Assembly (NCBI RefSeq): GCF_000688475.1 | Contig: NZ_JIAN01000008.1 | Span: 248,001-312,000 of the forward strand | Length of the DNA: 64,000 nucleotides | DNA from: Cellulomonas sp. URHE0023 | Lineage (GTDB): Bacteria; Actinomycetota; Actinomycetes; Actinomycetales; Cellulomonadaceae | Direction of reading: 5' to 3' | In this document: piece by piece, positions 27,719-36,483 of the stretch | Numbering within the stretch: position 1 is the first letter of the stretch | Layout of the letters: each line of letters starts with the position of its first letter | Position numbers and translations under genes: made by a program | The notes under the pieces: model-generated | What the model saw: the letters and a program-made list of their open reading frames with translations, nothing else | What the model was told of the DNA's origin: nothing | The model's database searches: none

Positions 27719-28998
27719 GCACGGTCATCGATGACCGACCGGTGGCCGAGGCGCACGTCGTCTCCCCCCGCCCCGTGCTGCGGGTACCGATCACGCTCGC
27801 CGTGCTGAGCGTGATCTCCCTGCTCGCGTTCGGTCTCGGCTCCGAGTCCGGAACGACGTCGACGCTCGCCCTGTCGTTCCGGAACGACGCGGTGCAGCTG
27901 TCACCGCTCGTGCTGAACACCAAGGGGACGTGCCTCGCCCTGTCGGTGATCTGCCTGGCGATCGCTGCCTACTCGTTCCTCGCGGCGTTCCGGTTCCGCA
28001 AGACGCCGATGTGGCTCAACGCGCTGTTCGGGGTCGCCTGGGTCTTCGCGTTCCTCGTGTGGGCCGTCGAGGGCAAGTCGACGTCGTTGGTCGACCTGCT
28101 CCAAGGCTCCCTGCTGCTCGCCGTGCCGATCGCGTTCGGAGCGTTCGGTGGTGTGTTCTGCGAGCGTGCCGGCGTCGTGAACATCGCGATCGAGGGCCAG
28201 CTGCTGGTCGGGGCGTTCGCCGCTGCGGTGGTCGCGAGCGTGACGGACAACGTCTACGCCGGCCTGCTCGCAGCGCCTGTGGCGGGCTGCCTCCTGGGAC
28301 TGCTGCTCGCACTGTTCACGGTGAAGTATGCGGTCAACCAGATCATCGTCGGCGTGGTGCTCAACGTGCTGGCGGTCGGCCTGACCAGCTTCCTGTTCGC
28401 CGCGGTCCTCAAGCCCAACGCCGAGACGCTGAACACGCCCCCGCTCCTCGAGCCGATCGCGATCCCGGTGCTGTCCTCGATCCCTGTGCTCGGCCCGGTC
28501 CTGTTCCGGCAGACGATCATCGTCTACGCCATGTACGCCGCGGTCGTCGTGCTGACGATCGCCCTGTTCCGCACCCGCTGGGGTCTGCGGGTCCGGGCGG
28601 TCGGCGAGCACCCCGAAGCCGCCGACACGGTCGGCATCCAGGTCAACCGCACGCGCTGGCGCAACGTGCTGTGGGGCTCGTCGACGGCGGGGTTCGGTGG
28701 CGCGTTCTTCACGATCGGCTACGTCGGCGCGTTCGGGCCGGAGATGTCGGGCGGCAAGGGCTACATCGCCCTGGCGGCCATGATCCTGGGGCGGTGGACG
28801 CCGATCGGCTCGCTCGGTGCCGCCCTCTTGTTCGGCTTCGCGACGAAGCTCGTCTCGGCACTGTCCGTCCTGGGAACGCCCGTACCGAGCCAGTTCCTGC
28901 AGATGCTCCCGTACCTGCTGACGATCTTCGCCGTGGCCGGTTTCGTCGGCCGCGTGCGCGGCCCCGCCGCGGCCGGTGTGCCCTACGTGAAGGGCTGA
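27715..28998 (+). CDS. Nucleoside ABC transporter permease 2
   Basis: 427 residues, same family as the preceding permease. It has a longer hydrophobic N-terminal part (about three extra helices), then VNIAIEGQLLVGAF, AVNQIIVGVVLNVLAVGLTSFLF and RTRWGLRVRAVGEHPEAADTVGI. The two permeases probably form a heterodimer. The stop is followed after 1 bp by the GTG of cdd, so transport and pyrimidine catabolism are in one operon. Confidence 0.92.
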   Translation: MSTVIDDRPVAEAHVVSPRPVLRVPITLAVLSVISLLAFGLGSESGTTSTLALSFRNDAVQLSPLVLNTKGTCLALSVICLAIAAYSFLAAFRFRKTPMWLNALFGVAWVFAFLVWAVEGKSTSLVDLLQGSLLLAVPIAFGAFGGVFCERAGVVNIAIEGQLLVGAFAAAVVASVTDNVYAGLLAAPVAGCLLGLLLALFTVKYAVNQIIVGVVLNVLAVGLTSFLFAAVLKPNAETLNTPPLLEPIAIPVLSSIPVLGPVLFRQTIIVYAMYAAVVVLTIALFRTRWGLRVRAVGEHPEAADTVGIQVNRTRWRNVLWGSSTAGFGGAFFTIGYVGAFGPEMSGGKGYIALAAMILGRWTPIGSLGAALLFGFATKLVSALSVLGTPVPSQFLQMLPYLLTIFAVAGFVGRVRGPAAAGVPYVKG

Positions 28999-28999
28999 C

Positions 29000-29395
29000 G
29001 TGGAGATCGACTGGGATGCGCTGCGTGGGGCGGCCACGGCCGTCATGCACCGCGCATACGCCCCGTACTCGGAGTTCCCCGTCGGAGCCGCCGCCCTGGT
29101 GGACGACGGTCGCGTGGTGGTCGGCTGCAACGTCGAGAACGCGTCCTACGGGGTGACGCTCTGCGCGGAGTGCGCGCTCGTCTCCGGGCTGCACGTGTCC
29201 GGAGGTGGCCGTCTGGTCGCGTTCACGTGCGTGGACAAGCACGGCAACGTGCTGATGCCCTGCGGCCGCTGCCGTCAGCTGCTGTGGGAGCACGGGGGCG
29301 CGCGGCTCCTCGTCGAGACCGTGCACGGCATCAAACCGATGACCGAGGTCCTTCCCGACGCGTTCGGACCCGCTGACCTCGAGGAGCGAGCATGA
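29000..29395 (+). CDS. cdd: Cytidine deaminase
   Basis: 131 residues, the small tetrameric form. Zinc ligands and catalytic residues are in TLCAECALVSG (Cys-Ala-Glu) and PCGRCRQLLWE; the substrate-binding CNVENASYG motif is present. It converts cytidine and deoxycytidine to uridine and deoxyuridine, the substrates for later phosphorolysis. Lies between the permease and deoA; overlaps deoA by ATGA. Confidence 0.95.
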   Translation: MEIDWDALRGAATAVMHRAYAPYSEFPVGAAALVDDGRVVVGCNVENASYGVTLCAECALVSGLHVSGGGRLVAFTCVDKHGNVLMPCGRCRQLLWEHGGARLLVETVHGIKPMTEVLPDAFGPADLEERA

Positions 29396-30678
29396 GCTTC
29401 GACGCTGTGGACGTGATCGTCGCCAAGCGCGACGGGCACCAGCTGACGGATGCGCAGATCGACTGGGTGGTCGACGCCTACACGCGCGGCGTGGTGGCGG
29501 ACGAGCAGATGTCGGCACTGACCATGGCGATCCTGCTCAACGGGATGAACCGTGCGGAGATCGCCCGCTGGACGGCCGCGATGATCGCGTCCGGCGAGCG
29601 GATGGACTTCTCAGGGCTGTCCCGCCCGACGGCCGACAAGCACTCGACCGGTGGCGTCGGCGACAAGATCACGCTGCCGCTGGCACCATTGGTCGCCGTC
29701 TTCGGCGTCGCGGTGCCGCAGCTCTCGGGCCGCGGGCTCGGGCACACGGGGGGCACGCTGGACAAGCTCGAGTCGATCCCGGGCTGGCGTGCCGAGCTGA
29801 GCAACGCCGAGATGATGGCGCAGCTCGACGAGGTCGGCGCGGTCATCTGCCAGGCCGGTGCTGGGCTGGCGCCCGCGGACCGCAAGCTCTACTCGTTGCG
29901 GGACGTCACCGGAACGGTCGAGTCGATCCCGATGATCGCCGCGTCGATCATGAGCAAGAAGATCGCCGAGGGCACCGGTGCGCTCGTCCTCGACGTCAAG
30001 GTCGGGTCCGGCGCGTTCATGAAGGACCTCGACCGCGCGCGTGAGCTGGCCCGCACCATGGTCGAGCTCGGCACCGACGCGGGGGTGAAGACCGTCGCGC
30101 TGCTCACCGACATGTCCACGCCGCTCGGGCTGACCGCGGGCAACGCCCTCGAGGTCCGTGAGTCGGTCGAGGTCCTCGCCGGCGGCGGCCCCGCCGACGT
30201 CGTCGAGCTGACCGTGGCGCTGGCGCGCGAGATGCTCGCGGCCGCGGGGCGCCCGGACGTCGACGTCGCGGCGGCGCTCGCGGACGGCCGGGCCATGGAC
30301 GCGTGGAAGCGGATGATCGAGGCCCAGGGTGGCGATGCCGGTGCCACGCTGCCCGTCGCGAGAGAGACGGAGCAGGTGCTGGCCGAGGCGGACGGCACCG
30401 TCACGGTGCTGGACGCGTACGCCATCGGAATCGCGGCGTGGCGTCTCGGCGCGGGACGCGCCCGCAAGGAGGACCCCGTGCAGGCGGGCGCCGGTGTGGA
30501 GCTGCACGCCCGGCCGGGAGACATCGTCCGTGCCGGCCAGCCGCTGCTCACTCTTCACACCGACACCCCCGAGCGGTTCGAGCGGGCGAGGGAGGCTCTC
30601 GTGGGCGGCGTCGTGATCGCTCCCACCGGAACGCCCGTCGGGGTGCGTCCGCTCGTCATCGACCGCATCGAGGGCTGA
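29392..30678 (+). CDS. deoA: Thymidine (pyrimidine-nucleoside) phosphorylase
   Basis: 428 residues. The glycosyltransferase-3 family signature GRGLGHTGGTLDKLESIPG is present, with KHSTGGVGDK for phosphate binding and KKIAEGTGALVLDVKVGSGAF. It splits thymidine or deoxyuridine with phosphate to base plus deoxyribose 1-phosphate. The start overlaps cdd. Together with cdd it completes pyrimidine entry into the deoxyribose pathway that ends at deoC. Confidence 0.95.
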   Translation: MSFDAVDVIVAKRDGHQLTDAQIDWVVDAYTRGVVADEQMSALTMAILLNGMNRAEIARWTAAMIASGERMDFSGLSRPTADKHSTGGVGDKITLPLAPLVAVFGVAVPQLSGRGLGHTGGTLDKLESIPGWRAELSNAEMMAQLDEVGAVICQAGAGLAPADRKLYSLRDVTGTVESIPMIAASIMSKKIAEGTGALVLDVKVGSGAFMKDLDRARELARTMVELGTDAGVKTVALLTDMSTPLGLTAGNALEVRESVEVLAGGGPADVVELTVALAREMLAAAGRPDVDVAAALADGRAMDAWKRMIEAQGGDAGATLPVARETEQVLAEADGTVTVLDAYAIGIAAWRLGAGRARKEDPVQAGAGVELHARPGDIVRAGQPLLTLHTDTPERFERAREALVGGVVIAPTGTPVGVRPLVIDRIEG

Positions 30679-30714
30679 CGCGCAGCTTCGGTGGGTCGGG
30701 GGCACGATGGAGCC

Positions 30715-30930
30715 ATGAGCACCGTTCCCGGGAGTGACGCCTGGCGGGATGCGGGCCTGGCGCCGGTGGACCCGCACCGGCCCCTGAGCCTTGCGGACGA
30801 CACGGACGTGACCGACGACGAGGACTACGAGCCCGGCTTCGCCCGTGCGGACCTCGACGGCCGTGCCGACGAGGCCGACGTGGTCGAGCAGGACAGCGAG
30901 CTCCCCGACGAGGACGACGACTCGAGGTGA
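30715..30930 (+). CDS. Small acidic hypothetical protein, 71 aa
   Basis: No family recognised. The protein is very acidic (about one third Asp/Glu in the second half; DDTDVTDDEDYEPGF, then VEQDSELPDEDDDSR) and has no membrane segment, so it is probably disordered. The ATG at 30715 sits 6 nt after a CACGAT sequence resembling the leaderless boxes here. It lies between deoA and add in the nucleoside region; no function can be inferred. Confidence 0.6.
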   Translation: MSTVPGSDAWRDAGLAPVDPHRPLSLADDTDVTDDEDYEPGFARADLDGRADEADVVEQDSELPDEDDDSR

Positions 30931-30948
30931 CGAAACGGGACACTTCGG

Positions 30949-30954
30949 TACGGT
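30949..30954 (+). promoter_or_regulatory. Leaderless -10 box (TACGGT) for add
   Basis: TACGGT ends 6 nt before the ATG at 30961, supporting that start over the GTG at 30955. Confidence 0.55.
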
Positions 30955-30960
30955 GTGCCC

Positions 30961-32109
30961 ATGAGCGCCCCCGCCGAGACCCCTGCCGTCGTGGCAGACG
31001 TCGTCACCCCTGAACCCGCCGGAGCGCTCGTCGCGCTGATCCCGGGACTGCCCAAGGTCCTCCTGCACGACCACCTCGATGGAGGTCTGCGCCCGCAGAC
31101 GATCGTCGAGATCGCCGCCGAGGTGGGTCACCAGCTGCCCGCGTCGGACGCGGAGACGCTCGGCACGTGGTTCTACGACTCCGCATCCTCCGGCACGCTG
31201 CCGCGCTACCTCGAGACCTTCGACCACACGATCGCGGTCATGCAGACCGAGGAGCACCTGCGTCGGGTGGCGCGGGAGTCCGCGATCGACCTCGCGGCCG
31301 ACGGGGTGGTGTACGCCGAGCAGCGGTACGCACCCGAGCAGCACCTCCGGGGTGGGCTGTCGCTGCAGCAGGTCGTCGACGCCGTGCAGCAGGGATTCGC
31401 CGAGGGTGTCGCTGAGGCGGCCGCCCAGGGCCGCTCCATCCGGATCGGGACGCTCATCACCGCCATGCGGCACGCCGACCGCTGGGACGAGATCGCCGCC
31501 CTGACCTTGGCCAACCGCGACAACGGGGTGGTCGGCTTCGACATCGCGGGCGCCGAGGACGGCTTCCCGCCGTCGAGGCACCTGTCCGCGTTCCACACGC
31601 TGCGCGACGCACACTTCCCGGTCACCGTGCACGCGGGCGAGGCAGCAGGCTACGACTCGATCTCCGAGGCGGTGCACCTCGCGCAGGCCGCACGGATCGG
31701 GCACGGCGTGCGGATCGTCGACGACGTGGCGACCGACGAGCTGGGTGACAGGCTCGGGCTCCTGGCGCACTGGGTCCGTGACCGGCCCGTGCCGCTCGAG
31801 CTGTGCCCGTCGTCGAACGTGCAGACCGGTGGCGCCGTGTCGGTCGGGGAGCACCCGGTGACGCGGCTCAAGCGCCTCGGGTTCGCGGTCACCGTGAACA
31901 CCGACAACCGGCTCCAGTCCAGGACGTCCCTGACCCGCGAGCTGACGCTCCTGGTCCAGGAGGCGGGCTGGACCCTGGACGACCTGCGGGACGTGACGGT
32001 CACCGCGGCGTCGCACACGTTCCTGCACCACGACGAGCGTCAGGCGCTCCTCGAGAACGTGATCCTGCCTGCTTACGCGGCCGCCAGGCCGGGGCGGCAC
32101 CGCGCCTGA
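30961..32109 (+). CDS. add: Adenosine deaminase
   Basis: 382 residues. Converts adenosine or deoxyadenosine to inosine or deoxyinosine, preparing purines for PNP. Zinc and catalytic motifs: HDHLDGGLRP (His36, His38), VHAGEA (His and Glu), SSNVQTG, and VNTDNR near the C-terminus. Start at MSAPAETP is supported by the TACGGT box 6 nt upstream. It ends 27 bp from the convergent LysR gene. Confidence 0.94.
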   Translation: MSAPAETPAVVADVVTPEPAGALVALIPGLPKVLLHDHLDGGLRPQTIVEIAAEVGHQLPASDAETLGTWFYDSASSGTLPRYLETFDHTIAVMQTEEHLRRVARESAIDLAADGVVYAEQRYAPEQHLRGGLSLQQVVDAVQQGFAEGVAEAAAQGRSIRIGTLITAMRHADRWDEIAALTLANRDNGVVGFDIAGAEDGFPPSRHLSAFHTLRDAHFPVTVHAGEAAGYDSISEAVHLAQAARIGHGVRIVDDVATDELGDRLGLLAHWVRDRPVPLELCPSSNVQTGGAVSVGEHPVTRLKRLGFAVTVNTDNRLQSRTSLTRELTLLVQEAGWTLDDLRDVTVTAASHTFLHHDERQALLENVILPAYAAARPGRHRA

Positions 32110-32136
32110 CCGCGGGCCCTTCTTGCATCGCGGCTC

Positions 32137-33033
32137 CTAGTGCGTGGCGATCGCGAGCAGGTCGCGCGCGGACCCTGTCGGGCGCTGCCCGCGCGGCCAG
32201 ACGGCGCGCAGCTCGCGCGTGAGGTCGACGTCGCGCACCGCCACCCGGACCACTCGGCCGGCGGTGACGTCGTCGGCCACGGCGAGCTCACTGAGCACCG
32301 CCGGGCCCGCTCCGGCGGCGACCGCTGAGCGCAGCGCGCTGGTGTTGGCCAGCTCGAGCAGCGGCGTCGCGAGCGGTTCCCACGGCGCGAGCGCCATCTC
32401 GAGGGCGGTGCGGGTTCCGGAGGCGGGTTCGCGCTGCACCAGGCGGGTCGCGGCGAGCGTCTCGGGGAGGAGCGGTCTGCGCAGCTTCGCCCAGGGATGA
32501 CCCGGCGGGACGACGACGACCAGCTGGTCCCGGGCGACGGTCTGCGAGTCGAGTCCTGGCGGGATCCGGGGACCCTCGACGAAGCCGAGGTCGGCGGCGC
32601 GGTCGAGCACGCGAGCGGCGACGTCCGCGGAGTTGAGCGCCGTGAGGCTCACGGCGGTCTCCGGCCGCCGGGCGGCGAGCCGGACGAGCCAGAGCGGGAC
32701 GAGGTGCTCGGCGACGGTGAGGCTCGCAGCGACGCGCAGGCGGACCTGCCGGTCGTGGCGCAGCGAGCCGATGCCGGCCTCCAGCACTCCGGCGGCGTGC
32801 AGGACGTCACGCGCCCAGTCGGCCAGCAGGGAGCCCTCCGTGGTCAGCGTCGAGCCACGTGCGCTCCGGGTGACCAGCGGGAACCCGACCAGGCGTTCCA
32901 TGCTCTTGACGCGCGCCGAGACGGCCGGCTGGCTGATGCCGTGCTCGGTGGCTGCCTGGCCCAGGCTGCCCGTGGATGCGACGCGGATGAGCAGCTCGAG
33001 CGAGTCGAGGTCGGGGACATGGGTCAGTCGCAT
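32137..33033 (-). CDS. LysR-family transcriptional regulator
   Basis: 298 residues. N-terminal winged helix-turn-helix (about 1-60; LELLIRVASTGSLGQAATEHGISQPAVSARVKSME) and a type 2 periplasmic-binding-like effector domain. It is divergent from a TDT-family transporter, and a perfect palindrome lies between them, so that transporter is the likely target; this is inference from layout. TAGACT 6 nt before the ATG predicts a leaderless mRNA. Confidence 0.9.
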   Translation of the reverse strand: MRLTHVPDLDSLELLIRVASTGSLGQAATEHGISQPAVSARVKSMERLVGFPLVTRSARGSTLTTEGSLLADWARDVLHAAGVLEAGIGSLRHDRQVRLRVAASLTVAEHLVPLWLVRLAARRPETAVSLTALNSADVAARVLDRAADLGFVEGPRIPPGLDSQTVARDQLVVVVPPGHPWAKLRRPLLPETLAATRLVQREPASGTRTALEMALAPWEPLATPLLELANTSALRSAVAAGAGPAVLSELAVADDVTAGRVVRVAVRDVDLTRELRAVWPRGQRPTGSARDLLAIATH

Positions 33034-33039
33034 CGGGTC

Positions 33040-33057
33040 AGTCTATGGGCGCCCATA
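33040..33057. promoter_or_regulatory. LysR promoter box and overlapping 14-bp palindrome
   Basis: TAGACT on the minus strand (33045-33040) is the lysR -10 box. It overlaps the perfect palindrome TATGGGCGCCCATA (33044-33057). This position would let the LysR protein repress its own gene. The divergent transporter starts at 33127. Confidence 0.65.
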
Positions 33058-33126
33058 ACCCAAGCCTATGGCTCGATCAGGTCGAGACGCCTACCCGGTC
33101 GTCTGGTCCGCCCGCACGCTGGATGC

Positions 33127-34173
33127 ATGACCACCACCCTCGAGCGCGCGGTCGTGCGGGAGCCGCGCCTGTCGGCCGTCGGCCCGAACTGGTACGCGTC
33201 GGTCATGGCGACGGGGATCGTCGCGAACGCCAGCGCCACGCTCCCCGTGCAGCTGCCGGGACAGCACCGGTTCGGCCTGCTCGTCTGGCTGCTCGCGGTG
33301 CTGCTGCTGGCGGTCGTCACGGCGGTGACCGCAGCCCACTGGGTGCAGCACCCGGTCGCCGCCCGAGGCCACCTGCGTCACCCCGTGCTCGGGAGCTTCT
33401 ACGGCGCCATGCCGATGGCACTCCTGACGGTCGGGGCGGGCACCTGGACCTTCGGGCCCGACGTCATGGGTGCGCGCGCCGCGCTGGCGGTCAGCTGGGT
33501 CCTCTGGAGCGCCGGCACGGCAGGAGGGCTCGCCTGTGCCGTCCTGGTGCCCCGTCGCGCCTACACGGGCGTCCCGTTCGGAGGGTGGTTGATGCCGGTC
33601 GTGCCGCCGATCGTCTCGGCCGCCACCGGCGCACTGCTCGTCGAGCAGCTGTCGCCCGGACCGGCTCGCGACGCGATGCTGGCGAGCTGCTATGGCATGT
33701 TCGCGGTGTCGCTGCTCGCAAGTGCTGTTGTCGTCTGGCGGATCGGTCGCCGGGTGGCGACGCACGGCATCGGCCCGGTCGCGCTGGTCCCGACGCTCTG
33801 GATCGTGCTGGGACCGCTCGGACAGTCGATCACGGCGGCGAACGGACTCGCGACGGGCGCGGGCGGAACGCCGTACGCAGGGGCAGCGCAGACGTTCGGC
33901 ACGGTCTACGGCCTGCTCGCCTGGGGACTGGCCATCCTCTGGCTGGGCACGGTGGCCGTCGTGACGCTGCAGGCACGGCCGGCGTTCGGGCTGCCGTGGT
34001 GGAGCTTCACCTTTCCCGTCGGGACGGTCGTCACGGGCTCGAGCGCACTGGCGTCACGCACCGGCCTCGCGGTGTTCACGTGGTCGGCCGCAGGCCTGTA
34101 CGTGGGGCTCGTCGCCGCGTGGGCCGTGGTCGGGGCCCTGACCACGGCCCACGCGAGGCAGCTGCTCGCCTAG
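33127..34173 (+). CDS. TDT-family transporter (TehA/Mae1/SLAC1-like)
   Basis: 348 residues with about ten membrane helices. The N-terminus NWYASVMATGIVANAS is typical of the tellurite-resistance/dicarboxylate transporter family, as is the conserved GSFYGAMPMALLTVGAGTW stretch. Relatives are anion channels or C4-dicarboxylate or sulfite exporters; the substrate here is unknown. The start used follows the family N-terminus; an out-of-frame ATG lies 4 nt upstream. Its stop shares the bases CTAG with the stop of the convergent gene. Confidence 0.85.
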   Translation: MTTTLERAVVREPRLSAVGPNWYASVMATGIVANASATLPVQLPGQHRFGLLVWLLAVLLLAVVTAVTAAHWVQHPVAARGHLRHPVLGSFYGAMPMALLTVGAGTWTFGPDVMGARAALAVSWVLWSAGTAGGLACAVLVPRRAYTGVPFGGWLMPVVPPIVSAATGALLVEQLSPGPARDAMLASCYGMFAVSLLASAVVVWRIGRRVATHGIGPVALVPTLWIVLGPLGQSITAANGLATGAGGTPYAGAAQTFGTVYGLLAWGLAILWLGTVAVVTLQARPAFGLPWWSFTFPVGTVVTGSSALASRTGLAVFTWSAAGLYVGLVAAWAVVGALTTAHARQLLA

Positions 34174-35018
34174 ATCAGACCCTTCGTGTGCCAGACCGTC
34201 TTCGTCTCCGTGAAGGCGGTGATGCGTCCGAGCGACTGGTCGACGTCCTGGGGCGCCAGGACACGCTTGAGCGTCTCAGCAGCCGCGACCTGCAGGTCGA
34301 CCCAGTCGAGGTCGCCCGCGCCGGTCAGGTCGAGCCCGTTGACGTCCGCGTGGCTGGCGAGCCACGGTGCGATCTCCGCCGGGGAGCCCGTGAGCACGTT
34401 GACCACGCCCTTGGGCACGTCGCTGGTCGCAAGAACCTCCGACAGGCTGATCGCGGACAGCGGGAGCCGCTCGGAGGCCACGACGACGACCGTGTTGCCC
34501 GCGACGAGGGCGGGGGCCACGACGGACACGAGCCCGAGCAGCGACGAGTCCTGCGGTGCGACGATCGCGACCACACCCGTGGGCTCAGGCACCGAGATGT
34601 TGAAGTAAGGCCCGGAGACCGGGTTGGCGTTGCCGGAGACCTGCGCGTACTTGTCCGCCCAGCCCGCGTACCAGACCCACCGGTCGATCGCCGCGTCCAC
34701 CTGCGCGGTCGCCTTGCCGGCGGACACGCCCTCGGCGTCGACGATCTCCGCGACGAACTGCTCACGCCGACCCTCGAGGAGCTCGGCGATCCGGTAGAGC
34801 ACCTGCCCCCGGTTGTAGGCGGTCGCACCGGACCAGCCGCCGACGGCCGCGCGCGCGGCGACGACCGCGTCCCGGGCGTCCTTGCGGGACGCCTTGGCGG
34901 CGTTGGCGAGGAACGCTCCCTTGCTGCTGGCGACCTCGTACGTGCGGCCCGACTCGCTGCGGGGGAACGCGCCCCCGATGTAGAGCTTGTACGTCTTCGG
35001 GACAGCCAGGCGGCTCAC
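34170..35018 (-). CDS. Half-length aldehyde dehydrogenase-like protein without catalytic cysteine
   Basis: 282 residues against about 480 for a full ALDH. It aligns by eye with the N-terminal NAD-binding half (YKLYIGGAFPRSESGRTYEV, WVWYAGWADKYAQV, VPEPTGVVAIVAPQDSSLLGLV), then stops. The catalytic domain is missing and the protein has no cysteine at all, so it cannot be an ALDH by itself. It starts with a GTGA overlap on the full-length ALDH upstream, which argues for a maintained partner rather than a decaying pseudogene. It may be a structural or regulatory subunit; this is inference. Confidence 0.82.
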   Translation of the reverse strand: MSRLAVPKTYKLYIGGAFPRSESGRTYEVASSKGAFLANAAKASRKDARDAVVAARAAVGGWSGATAYNRGQVLYRIAELLEGRREQFVAEIVDAEGVSAGKATAQVDAAIDRWVWYAGWADKYAQVSGNANPVSGPYFNISVPEPTGVVAIVAPQDSSLLGLVSVVAPALVAGNTVVVVASERLPLSAISLSEVLATSDVPKGVVNVLTGSPAEIAPWLASHADVNGLDLTGAGDLDWVDLQVAAAETLKRVLAPQDVDQSLGRITAFTETKTVWHTKGLI

Positions 35019-36475
35019 TTGGTGGCTCCGTTCGTCGACGTGCTCGTCCTGAGGTACGCCGCGATCCCGTGCCGGCCGCCCTCGCGGCCGTAGCCGGACT
35101 CCTTGTAGCCACCGAACGGGCTCGACGGGTCGAACCGGTTGAACGTGTTGGCCCAGATCACGCCGGCACGCAGCTGGTCGGCCACCGCCAGGATGCGGCT
35201 GCCCTTGTCGGTCCAGATGCCCGCAGACAGGCCGTACGGCGTGTTGTTGGCCTTGGCGATCGCCTCCGCGGGCGTGCGGAACGTCAGCACGCTCAGCACC
35301 GGTCCGAAGATCTCCTCGCGGGCGATCCGGTGGCTCGTCGAGACGTTGGTGAAGATCGTGGGCGCGAACCAGAAGCCGTTGGCGGGGATCTCGCAGGGTG
35401 CGGTCCACCGCTCGGCACCCTCGGCCTCACCGACGTCGCTCAGCGTGCGGATCCGCTCGAGCTGGCTCGCGCTGTTGATCGCCCCGATGTCGGTGTTCTT
35501 GTCCAGCGGGTCGCCCAAGCGCAGCGTCGACAGTCGCGCCTTGAGCCGGTCCACCACCTCGTCGTGCACGGACTCCTGGACCAGCAGGCGGCTGCCGGCG
35601 CAGCAGACGTGGCCCTGGTTGAAGAAGATGCCGTTGACGATGCCTTCGATGGCCTGGTCGATCGGGGCGTCGTCGAACACGATGTTGGCGGCCTTGCCGC
35701 CCAGCTCCAGGATGACCCGCTTGCGCGTGCCGGCCGTCTGCCGGGCGATCGCCCGCCCGACCGGGGTCGAACCCGTGAACGCGACGATGTCGGCGTCGGG
35801 GTGCCCCACGAGCGGCTTCCCGGAGTCGCCCGCCCCCGTGACGATGTTCACGACACCGGGCGGGAGGTCCGCCTGCTGCACGATCTCGGCGAACAGCAGA
35901 GCCGTCAGCGACGTGGTCTCGGCAGGCTTGAGCACCACGGTGTTGCCGGCGGCCAGCGCCGGGGCGATCTTCCACGCGAGCATGAGCAGCGGGAAATTCC
36001 ACGGGATCACCTGCGCGGCCACACCGAGCGGTGCGGGCGCCGCGCCCAGGCCCACGTGGTCGAGCTTGTCCGCCCAGCCTGCGTAGTAGAAGAACCACGC
36101 GGCGACCAACGGCACGTCGACGTCGCGGCTCTCCTTGATCGGCTTGCCGTTGTCCAGGCTCTCGGCCACCGCGAGCTCGCGCGCCCGCTCCTGCACGAGG
36201 CGGGCGATGCGGAACAGGTACTTGCCGCGGTCGCTCCCGGAGAGGCGCGACCACGTCTTCTCGTACGCCTTGCGCGCCGCTGCGACAGCGGCGTCGACGT
36301 CCGCTTCGTTGGCGTGCGCGATCGTCGCGATGTGCTTCTCGGTCGCGGGGTTGATGGAGGCGAACGGGGTGCCGCTCCCGGCCCGGAACTCGCCGCCGAT
36401 GAACAGGCCGTACTCGTTGCGCAGGTTCAGGACGGACTGGGACTCCGGCGCCGGCGCGTAGTCGAGGAATGTCAT
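35015..36475 (-). CDS. Aldehyde dehydrogenase
   Basis: 486 residues, complete ALDH fold. Visible: the cofactor loop VIPWNFPLLML, FTGSTPVGRAI, the general base region VILELGGKAANIVF, and the catalytic cysteine in FFNQGHVCCAGSRLL. It follows deoC by 8 bp and probably oxidises the acetaldehyde released by deoxyribose-phosphate aldolase; that substrate is inferred from context. The stop overlaps the half-length ALDH start. Confidence 0.92.
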   Translation of the reverse strand: MTFLDYAPAPESQSVLNLRNEYGLFIGGEFRAGSGTPFASINPATEKHIATIAHANEADVDAAVAAARKAYEKTWSRLSGSDRGKYLFRIARLVQERARELAVAESLDNGKPIKESRDVDVPLVAAWFFYYAGWADKLDHVGLGAAPAPLGVAAQVIPWNFPLLMLAWKIAPALAAGNTVVLKPAETTSLTALLFAEIVQQADLPPGVVNIVTGAGDSGKPLVGHPDADIVAFTGSTPVGRAIARQTAGTRKRVILELGGKAANIVFDDAPIDQAIEGIVNGIFFNQGHVCCAGSRLLVQESVHDEVVDRLKARLSTLRLGDPLDKNTDIGAINSASQLERIRTLSDVGEAEGAERWTAPCEIPANGFWFAPTIFTNVSTSHRIAREEIFGPVLSVLTFRTPAEAIAKANNTPYGLSAGIWTDKGSRILAVADQLRAGVIWANTFNRFDPSSPFGGYKESGYGREGGRHGIAAYLRTSTSTNGATK

Positions 36476-36483
36476 CAGGGGCC

